Assembly (NCBI GenBank): GCA_002336475.1
Contig: DDCX01000071.1
Location: forward strand, 6,954 to 19,827
Origin: Flavobacteriales bacterium UBA1995
GTDB taxonomy: Bacteria > Bacteroidota > Bacteroidia > Flavobacteriales_D > Sanyastnellaceae
Reading direction: 5' to 3'
Length of the DNA stretch: 12,874 nucleotides
Both the position numbers and the translations under genes were made by a program. The notes beneath the pieces are model-generated. The model searched no databases. It saw nothing but the letters and a program-made list of their open reading frames with translations, and had not been told where the DNA came from. This document shows, one piece after another, positions 7,488-12,874 of this stretch; position 1 is the first letter of the stretch; each line of letters begins with the position of its first letter.

Positions 7488-8669
7488 ATGAGCAGAGCAG
7501 TCGTAATCGCATCCGCCCGTCGCACACCGATGGGCTCCTTTCTCGGAGGACTTTCCTCCGTTCCCGCCACCAAACTGGGGTCGATCGCCATCGAAGCGGC
7601 GATGGAATCCGCCAAGATCTCGGGATCTGACGTCGATGAAGTCTTCATGGGCAATGTCTTGCAAGCGGGTTTGGGCCAGGCGCCAGCCCGCCAAGCGGCC
7701 ATGGGTGCTGGAATATCGGACAAAGTGCCCTGTACCACCATCAACAAGGTGTGCTCCTCTGGAATGAAGGCCATCCATTTGGCAGCCAATGCCATTGCTT
7801 TGGGACAGGCCGACATTGTGGTAGCAGGGGGCATGGAAAACATGTCCCAGGTTCCCCACTACCTCAATGGCCGGACAGCAGTAAAGCTGGGCAACATCAA
7901 AGCCGTTGACGGCATGTTGCTCGACGGCTTGACCGACGTTTATAACGCTCAACACATGGGAGTGTGCGCAGAATTGTGTGCCACCAAACATGGTTTTTCA
8001 CGCGAGCAACAAGACGCCTTTGCCATAGAAAGCTACCACAGGTCCGCAGCGGCTTGGGAAGCTGGGGCATTCGACGAAGAAATCGCACCTGTGAGCATCC
8101 CACAGCGAAAGGGAGACCCTGTCGTAATCAGCACGGACGAAGAGTTTAGCAACGTCAAGATGGAAAAGATCCCCCATCTGAGGCCCGTCTTTGACAAAGA
8201 AGGAACCGTTACTGCAGCCAATGCGAGCACCCTCAACGACGGAGCTTCTGCTCTGGTTCTCATGTCTGAGGAGACCGCCAAAGCGAGAGGCATCAAGCCG
8301 CTGGCCAGGCTGCTTTCCAATGCAGACGCTGCCCATGCACCAGAAGATTTTACCACAGCCCCTTCAAAGGCCTTGCCCATTGCATTGGACCGTGCCGGGT
8401 TGAGCATGGAAGACATGGAACTCGTAGAACTCAATGAAGCTTTCGCGGTGGTTGGACTGGCCAACAGCAAGTTGATGGGGCTCGACGCTGCGAAGGTCAA
8501 CGTTCATGGAGGTGCTGTATCCCTCGGTCATCCGCTGGGAAGCTCTGGAAGCCGCATTACAGTGACCTTGATCCATGCATTGAAGCGCCATGGCAAAACA
8601 CTCGGTGCGGCGGGCATTTGCAATGGTGGAGGAGGTGGAAGTGCACTCGTTCTCGAAATCCTCCCCTAA
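7488..8669 (+). CDS. atoB/phaA-like: Acetyl-CoA acetyltransferase (thiolase)
   Basis: The 393-residue protein is full length for a biosynthetic-type thiolase (EC 2.3.1.9), which condenses two acetyl-CoA to acetoacetyl-CoA or runs the reverse cleavage in the cytoplasm. The nucleophilic cysteine is C89 in NKVCSSGMKA. N316 lies in NEAF, H348 in GGAVSLGHPLGSSG, and C378 in GICNGGGGG. These positions coincide with the numbering of the classical Zoogloea enzyme (C89, N316, H348, C378), so no indels disturb the core. ATG 7488 gives the standard MSRAVVIASARRTPMGSF start. The gene follows a -7 promoter element and is 2 nt upstream of the NlpC/P60 gene, so the two are probably co-transcribed. Whether it serves ketone or fatty-acid catabolism, mevalonate synthesis or polyester synthesis cannot be told from the window, because no pathway partner is adjacent. 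Confidence 0.97.
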   Translation: MSRAVVIASARRTPMGSFLGGLSSVPATKLGSIAIEAAMESAKISGSDVDEVFMGNVLQAGLGQAPARQAAMGAGISDKVPCTTINKVCSSGMKAIHLAANAIALGQADIVVAGGMENMSQVPHYLNGRTAVKLGNIKAVDGMLLDGLTDVYNAQHMGVCAELCATKHGFSREQQDAFAIESYHRSAAAWEAGAFDEEIAPVSIPQRKGDPVVISTDEEFSNVKMEKIPHLRPVFDKEGTVTAANASTLNDGASALVLMSEETAKARGIKPLARLLSNADAAHAPEDFTTAPSKALPIALDRAGLSMEDMELVELNEAFAVVGLANSKLMGLDAAKVNVHGGAVSLGHPLGSSGSRITVTLIHALKRHGKTLGAAGICNGGGGGSALVLEILP

Positions 8670-8671
8670 CC

Positions 8672-9421
8672 ATGGCCATGCAGCCCGGCGTCATCCGCGT
8701 ACCTCTTGCACCGATCAGGGCAGCAGCGGATGACTGTGCAGAAATGGTGACCCAAGGCCTGTTTGGCCAGCACTTGCAATGGGAGCTTGTGTCCGACGCC
8801 CCTGGATGGGCTTCTGTGGTCTTAAAGGATGATGGCTACTCCGGTTACACCGATGTCAAATTGTTGGCCAGTGCCCCTGAAGCCATTGAGGCTTTTTCCG
8901 GAGAGTCCAACATGCTGACCGCGCCCTTGACCACCTTAGAGTGGGAGGGACGGCCTTATCATTTGCCAGCAGGGTCTAGTGTTCCATCCGGACTCATTCC
9001 TCATGTACCCCCTCGTACCGAAAGCCCGATTGACGCAGCCCACACATTTTTGGGAGCGCCTTACCTGTGGGGTGGCAAAAGTGTACTGGGAATGGATTGC
9101 AGCGGGCTAACCCAATTGGCTTGTGCCCTTCATGGACAGGCCATTCCCCGGGATGCGTCACAACAATGGGCGTCATTGGATCAAGAACGCAAGCCATTTG
9201 AAAGCCTCGCTCATGGAGACCTGGTGTTCTTTCACAAAGCAGACCCCTTAAAAGTGACCCACGTCGGTTTTGCATGGTTAAACGGCGTCGGCTCTCCCCA
9301 TGTGCTGCATGCCTCAGGAGAAGTGCGGTTGGACCCCCTTCAGCCAGATGGCATACTCAGGGATGGTGCCATTAGCCACAAGTGGACAGGCGCTGCAGCT
9401 TGTCCAATCAGTGCTGGATAA
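8672..9421 (+). CDS. C40 (NlpC/P60) family peptidase with N-terminal SH3-like domain
   Basis: The product has 249 residues from ATG 8672, which lies 2 nt after the thiolase stop. The longer in-frame start inside the thiolase gene was rejected because the family begins close to MxxGVxxVPLxPxR. An SH3-like region covers about residues 10-70 (EMVTQGLFGQHLQWE, then GYTDVK in place of the common GWID). The NlpC/P60 catalytic domain covers about 118-245. The catalytic triad is Cys143 in MDCSGLTQ, His197 in THVGFAWL and His213 in HVLHASG, with the YLWGGKS strand before the cysteine. There is no signal peptide, so a cytoplasmic role on murein-derived peptides, like YkfC-type gamma-D-glutamyl-diamino-acid endopeptidases, is the best guess. 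Its 3' end overlaps the convergent monooxygenase gene by 14 bp. Confidence 0.9.
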   Translation: MAMQPGVIRVPLAPIRAAADDCAEMVTQGLFGQHLQWELVSDAPGWASVVLKDDGYSGYTDVKLLASAPEAIEAFSGESNMLTAPLTTLEWEGRPYHLPAGSSVPSGLIPHVPPRTESPIDAAHTFLGAPYLWGGKSVLGMDCSGLTQLACALHGQAIPRDASQQWASLDQERKPFESLAHGDLVFFHKADPLKVTHVGFAWLNGVGSPHVLHASGEVRLDPLQPDGILRDGAISHKWTGAAACPISAG

Positions 9422-10937
9422 CCACGCGTTCCGTGCCCTCTGGCCCCTGAAACAGATAAACACCATCAGGAAGGGAACCGATCAATATCCGGTCATTTCC
9501 TGATTTAAACTGTCCAGACCTGACCTCGCGGCCACTCAAATCACGCAGCGTCCAAAACGCACCGATAAATCGGGGGTGGGCCAACAATTGGATGCGATCA
9601 GAAGCTGGGTTCGGCTGAAGTCGAACGCCGGGAGCCTCCCGATCAAGCGGTTCGACACTGGTCAGCAAGGGGGTCTCCAAAGAAATGTCCTCGTCGCCTG
9701 GCTCGTAGAGCACGTAATCAAAGAAGACGAAAAACATCTCGTCACCTGTATTGTCTCCATACTCAATCAATACTGGAGGGTCATTCGGGTTGGATGGGTT
9801 GTCCGACGTATTGTCATAGGATGCAATGCCATGCAGCGTGTATCCTCCAGGGACTTTGGTCATGTAAGGAAAGGTGAAGAAGCCCTGCCAATTGAAGTCC
9901 CATTCTGGAATGGAAAGCAAAGGAATGGTGTCTTGGTTGTTGGGGCTTGTCGCAAAGACCTCCCATGTATTTCCGATCAAATGGCTGTGGGGTGCAATGC
10001 TGATGAAGCTGACGTCCACAGGGATGTTGTAAGTCCCGTGGAATGTCTTGATCTGATTGGGCGGGATTAAAAAGGGTTCTCCCAACGTCCATGGCCCCAT
10101 GATGCCTGTTGTGACTTCCCTATCGATGGGTCCATCGGTCAAGAAAACGTTGATCTCTGTCTGGTCCGATTCGTCCACAGCATTGGGGCCGTAGTGCATT
10201 TGCATCAGCACATCACTTTGGGCAGGAATGACACGTCCTATGCCCTCTGGGTATACCAATGTCTGCGCACCAGGCACCCAAGCGCCAAAGAAGTTCTGAT
10301 AAGCATCAAACCCGAAATCACCGAAGCTTTCATATCCAGGAGCAGGGTCCTGAGCATCAAGGCTTTCCGCGATGCCTTCAATGTCAATGCCCAAAACAGC
10401 GTGGTGCGCAATGGCCCCATTGCCGGGTCGGACCTCCAGTGCCCTCACTGTGATGTCCTCTTCAAATCCTGTTGGCATCACAAAGACCTGATATTGATCG
10501 GTCATGTCACCACTGTGGGAATAGGGTTCGGACATGCTGAGAACGAAATCAGGTTCGCCAATTTGGCTGCCTTCAGGAAAGAAAGGCACGCCAGGGTTGT
10601 CAGCCGGGTCGCCTTCAGGCATGTCTGCGTCCACCCAAGCACTAATGGTCTCAATTTCCTCTGCAGAAAGCACCCGCTCACCCACGAAATGACTGTAGTC
10701 TGCATCGGGAGTCCAAGGAGGCATGTAGCCAATTGAAGTCACGTATTCAATGAACGGCCCGTAAGCCGACACTTCCTCATAGCTGGTGAACGGCATGGGG
10801 CCTATTTCTCCAGACCGATGACACTCCATGCACGCGTTGTGGATGATGGGGGCCACGTCGGCATGGTATGTGACTTGCCCCATACCTGTCATCACACACA
10901 AGGACATCAGGAACGCAAGGGATAGAAGGGTCTTCAT
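9408..10937 (-). CDS. Secreted heme-c / copper type II (PHM-like) monooxygenase with T9SS sorting domain
   Basis: The product has 509 residues from the ATG at 10937, chosen because MKTLLSLAFLMSLCVMTGMG is a standard signal peptide. An alternative ATG at 10979, overlapping the redoxin stop as TAATG, would add 14 residues. Near the N-terminus is a c-type heme motif CMECH (Cys36, Cys39, His40), with Met48 in GPMPF as likely axial ligand. The copper type II ascorbate-dependent monooxygenase-like fold follows. Expected ligands are His178-His179 (AHHAVLG) and His248 (MHYGP) for one copper, and His317, His319 (PHSHLIG) and Met401 (DEMFFVFF) for the other. Residues about 440-509 (LQPNPASDRI..., SLPDGVYLFQ, RVVIQH) are a type A T9SS sorting domain, so the protein should cross the outer membrane. 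The heme may supply electrons in place of ascorbate (inference). The substrate is unknown. It is the last gene of a three-gene minus-strand operon. Confidence 0.9.
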   Translation of the reverse strand: MKTLLSLAFLMSLCVMTGMGQVTYHADVAPIIHNACMECHRSGEIGPMPFTSYEEVSAYGPFIEYVTSIGYMPPWTPDADYSHFVGERVLSAEEIETISAWVDADMPEGDPADNPGVPFFPEGSQIGEPDFVLSMSEPYSHSGDMTDQYQVFVMPTGFEEDITVRALEVRPGNGAIAHHAVLGIDIEGIAESLDAQDPAPGYESFGDFGFDAYQNFFGAWVPGAQTLVYPEGIGRVIPAQSDVLMQMHYGPNAVDESDQTEINVFLTDGPIDREVTTGIMGPWTLGEPFLIPPNQIKTFHGTYNIPVDVSFISIAPHSHLIGNTWEVFATSPNNQDTIPLLSIPEWDFNWQGFFTFPYMTKVPGGYTLHGIASYDNTSDNPSNPNDPPVLIEYGDNTGDEMFFVFFDYVLYEPGDEDISLETPLLTSVEPLDREAPGVRLQPNPASDRIQLLAHPRFIGAFWTLRDLSGREVRSGQFKSGNDRILIGSLPDGVYLFQGPEGTERVVIQH

Positions 10938-10978
10938 GTTTCGGAAATTAAAAACAAAAGCGCGACGCTTGTTTTGCA

Positions 10979-11458
10979 TTAGTGAGGCGGCAACGAAAGT
11001 TTTAATCCCTCAATGGGACAGCCTACAGCCTCGGTGCGCGAAACACTGACTGTACGGCCTGCCAGAGCCTCCTCGATCGCTTGCCTCAGGTCCCGGTTTC
11101 GCGTTTTATTTCTGCGGCGGCCTGGAGCGAAATATCGGTCATTGATGCGCCCTTGGTACAAAATGCTGTCGTGCTCATCCAATACAAAAGCCTCTGGCGT
11201 CCAGCGCGCCCCCAAGGCCATTGCCAAGTGGCCTGTATCTCCAACACATTCCATGGCGAGGCCATAAGTGGCCCGGAAGTCGACCATTTGATCCTCCCGT
11301 GTCGAGGCGTTGGGAAACACACCCAGAAACTCAACATTTTCGCCAAGAAACTCCTCCTCCAAAAGGCGCAGGTCGTAGCACATGTTTTGACAAATGGGAC
11401 AAAGCGGTGCCAAAAACAAAACCACACGCAACAATGGAGCGGCCAACATCAATTGCAT
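10979..11458 (-). CDS. Redoxin (PRX_like1-type thioredoxin-fold protein)
   Basis: This is a compact 159-residue protein. RVVLFLAPLCPICQNMC carries a CPIC redox centre (Cys20, Cys23) plus Cys27. The distal part, TPEAFVLD...LYQGRINDRY...DLRQAIEEALAG...TEAVGCPI, matches the C-terminal signature of PRX_like1 redoxins. From family knowledge these redoxins are often found with, or fused to, cytochrome c/copper monooxygenase modules in Planctomycetes and related bacteria, which fits the neighbours here. The usual 20-30 residues before the first core strand are missing and there is no clear signal peptide, although its monooxygenase neighbours are secreted. The ATG at 11458 lies 10 bp inside the upstream gene, and its stop overlaps a possible start of the downstream gene (TAATG). 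It may reduce cysteines, copper or heme sites of the flanking enzymes, or act as a copper-insertion thiol protein; this is inference. Confidence 0.85.
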   Translation of the reverse strand: MQLMLAAPLLRVVLFLAPLCPICQNMCYDLRLLEEEFLGENVEFLGVFPNASTREDQMVDFRATYGLAMECVGDTGHLAMALGARWTPEAFVLDEHDSILYQGRINDRYFAPGRRRNKTRNRDLRQAIEEALAGRTVSVSRTEAVGCPIEGLKLSLPPH

Positions 11459-11463
11459 GTGGT
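11421..11463 (-). promoter_or_regulatory. Potential mRNA stem-loop covering the redoxin start codon
   Basis: On the minus strand CCACATGCAA (11462 to 11453) can pair with TTGCGTGTGG (11431 to 11422) over ten pairs including one G-U. An A-T pair (11463/11421) extends the stem outside and a G-U pair extends it inside. The 21-nt loop region contains a TGG/CCA mini-stem. The redoxin ATG sits within the stem and the monooxygenase stop codon in its loop, so ribosomes finishing the upstream gene would open the structure. Chance pairing cannot be excluded without folding statistics. Confidence 0.4.
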
Positions 11464-12874
11464 GCCGTATTGACCCAATAAAAAAAGCACATCTGACACG
11501 GTCACAGCGTTGTCGCCGTCAAGGTCCAAGTTGCATCCCACTTGACACCCGAATTCACTCAGCAAAAGCAAGGCGTCAGAAACCCCCACAAGATCATCTC
11601 CAGTGAGGTCTCCCTCGCAGACGTCAGTGCCAGGCCCCAAAGCAATTTCTTCATCGCCGTCTTCGTATCCCACCAGATCGATGAAAACAAAAAACATTTC
11701 GTCTTGGGTCTCTTCTCCAAAATACACCCACTGCGGAGGATCACTTGGGTTAAAGGGGTTTTCTGCCGTGTTGTCGTAGGTGGCTTCACCATGTAAGGTG
11801 TAACCTTCGGGAACCTTTGTCAGGTGAGGGAAAGTGAAATAACCCTGCCAATTGAAATCCCATGAGGGGATTGAAATCAAAGGAATGGTGTCCCCGTTGT
11901 TCGGGGATGTGGCGTACACCTTCCAAGAAGACCCGATCAAGTGACAGTGCGGCGCAATGCTGAGCAGGCTCACATCTGCGGTCACCGGCAATGTGCCATG
12001 AAAAGAGGTGACTTGATTGGGTGGAATGACAAAGGGCGCATCCAAGTGCTGTGGCCCCATGATGGCGGTATACACTTCGCGCTCTATGGGCTCATTGGAA
12101 AGGAACACATTGACGGCAGTCTGATCGGTTTCGCCTGCGGCAGATGGGCCGTAATGCATCTGAAGCAACACGTCCGCTCCTGCTGGGATGGTGCGTCCAA
12201 TGCCCGGTGGATACTCAACAGGTAGGGCACCGGGAACCCAAGCTCCAAAAAATGAGCTCTCCGCATTGAAGCCAAAACCACCGAAACTCTCATAGCCCGG
12301 TGCGGGATCAGCGGCATCTAGAATGGAAGCTGTTCCCGAGATGTCCAGTCCAAGAATGGCATGGTGTGCCACGTTGTGGTTTCCGGGCTGCACTTCTAGT
12401 GCGCGAACAGAAGCCGCTGAATCAAACCCCGAAGGCAACACGAAAACTTGATACTGTTCGGACATGTCACCTTCGTGCGCATAGGGTTCATCCATGACCA
12501 GCACATGGTCGGGAATGCCAATCTGACTTCCATCTGGGAACTCGGGGAGCCCAGGACTGTCCGCAGGGTCACCTTCGGGTTTCCCGGCACCTACCCATGC
12601 GCTGAGCGTTTCCAATTGATCAGCAGTTAGGACATTTTCCCCCACAAAGTGGCTGTAGGAAGCATCGGGCGACCAAGGCGGCATGTAACCGATAGACGTG
12701 ACATACTCAATAAATTCTCCGTAGGCGGCCACCTCTTCATAATTCGTAAAAGGCATGGGGCCAATTTCTCCGGGCCTGTGACAAGAGGTGCAGTGGTTGA
12801 ATACGATGGGGGCCACATCGCTGTGGAACGTGACATCTTGCGCAGTAAGCAGCATTGGAGCCAAAAAGCTCAAA
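11449..12874 (-). CDS. Secreted heme-c / copper type II (PHM-like) monooxygenase with dockerin-like C-terminus (5' end outside window)
   Basis: The first visible residues (SFLAPMLLTAQ) are the end of a signal peptide, and no ATG precedes them, so the true start lies beyond the right edge; 474 residues are visible. The heme motif is CTSCH (Cys28, Cys31, His32 of the visible part), with Met40 in GPMPF. Copper ligands are expected at His170-His171 (AHHAILG), His240 (MHYGP), His309 and His311 (PHCHLIG), and Met393 (DEMFFVFI). The protein is closely similar along its length to the paralogue at 9408-10937 until about residue 410. There the C-terminus switches to a four-Cys dockerin-like module (419-474) instead of a T9SS type A domain. 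It is the promoter-proximal visible gene of the minus-strand operon and overlaps the redoxin gene by 10 bp. The substrate is unknown. Confidence 0.9.
   Translation of the reverse strand, partial: LSFLAPMLLTAQDVTFHSDVAPIVFNHCTSCHRPGEIGPMPFTNYEEVAAYGEFIEYVTSIGYMPPWSPDASYSHFVGENVLTADQLETLSAWVGAGKPEGDPADSPGLPEFPDGSQIGIPDHVLVMDEPYAHEGDMSEQYQVFVLPSGFDSAASVRALEVQPGNHNVAHHAILGLDISGTASILDAADPAPGYESFGGFGFNAESSFFGAWVPGALPVEYPPGIGRTIPAGADVLLQMHYGPSAAGETDQTAVNVFLSNEPIEREVYTAIMGPQHLDAPFVIPPNQVTSFHGTLPVTADVSLLSIAPHCHLIGSSWKVYATSPNNGDTIPLISIPSWDFNWQGYFTFPHLTKVPEGYTLHGEATYDNTAENPFNPSDPPQWVYFGEETQDEMFFVFIDLVGYEDGDEEIALGPGTDVCEGDLTGDDLVGVSDALLLLSEFGCQVGCNLDLDGDNAVTVSDVLFLLGQYGTTCN
11452..11619 (-). other. Four-Cys dockerin-like C-terminal module (copy 3)
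   Basis: This encodes the last 56 residues of the right-hand monooxygenase. Cysteines are at module positions 1, 25, 29 and 55, with FGC after the first helix and YG before the last Cys. The first loop (GDLTGDD) is poorer in calcium ligands than the second (DLDGDN). Confidence 0.85.
11479..11485 (-). promoter_or_regulatory. Candidate -1 frameshift heptamer T TTT TTA
   Basis: In the monooxygenase reading frame the codons are CTT TTT TTA, which contain the X XXY YYZ heptamer T TTT TTA in the correct phase. The -1 frame is that of the redoxin and is open from about 11514 through the redoxin ATG at 11458. The potential stem-loop starts about 15 nt downstream, longer than the usual 5-9 nt spacer. 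Chance occurrence in a Leu-Phe-Leu-Leu segment is possible. Confidence 0.3.

Noticed and set aside
10938..10979. Separate promoter for the left-hand monooxygenase
   Set aside because: No TAnnTTTG element was found on the minus strand before its start; with the TAATG overlap it is better read as part of the operon.
11380..11400. Heme-binding motif in the redoxin
   Set aside because: The CPIC and nearby Cys are not followed by His, so a CxxCH heme site is absent.
1..12874. CRISPR arrays, insertion sequences, tRNA or rRNA genes
   Set aside because: No regularly spaced identical repeats, transposase-like products, terminal inverted repeats or RNA gene signatures were seen.

Overview
The window looks like chromosomal DNA of a marine-type Bacteroidota (Flavobacteriales-like) bacterium. 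The support is one type A T9SS C-terminal sorting domain, two TAnnTTTG-type -7 promoter elements, an almost complete lack of Shine-Dalgarno sites, and secreted proteins built from GCTxxxACNYDPxAxxDDGSC Cys repeats and dockerin-like ends. The organism assignment is inference from these traits; no marker gene is present.

Layout. The plus-strand block at 37-7252 holds a secreted tandem beta-helix protein with a long Cys-rich repeat stack, a secreted BNR/VPS10-like beta-propeller protein, and a divergent S4/RluA-type pseudouridine synthase. A perfect 12-bp hairpin separates the first two genes, and a second hairpin overlaps the stop of the third. After a 235-bp intergenic region with small hairpins and a promoter, a plus-strand pair (7488-9421) encodes an acetyl-CoA acetyltransferase and a C40 (NlpC/P60) peptidase. 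This pair converges on, and overlaps by 14 bp, a minus-strand block (9408 to the right edge).

The minus-strand block is read right to left: a copper monooxygenase-like protein with an N-terminal c-type heme motif (5' end outside the window), a small redoxin, and a second heme/copper monooxygenase paralogue. Genes overlap or abut (10 bp, then TAATG), so they are probably one translationally coupled operon. The paralogues share the heme motif and all PHM-type copper ligands but end differently: one in a T9SS sorting domain, the other in a four-Cys dockerin-like module.

Three of the four secreted proteins here end in that module with nearly invariant Cys spacing, which makes it a candidate C-terminal sorting or anchoring device. 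The other notable signal is at the monooxygenase/redoxin junction. An in-phase T TTT TTA heptamer followed by a potential stem-loop burying the redoxin start codon could allow -1 frameshifting into a secreted monooxygenase-redoxin fusion, or simply enforce translational coupling.
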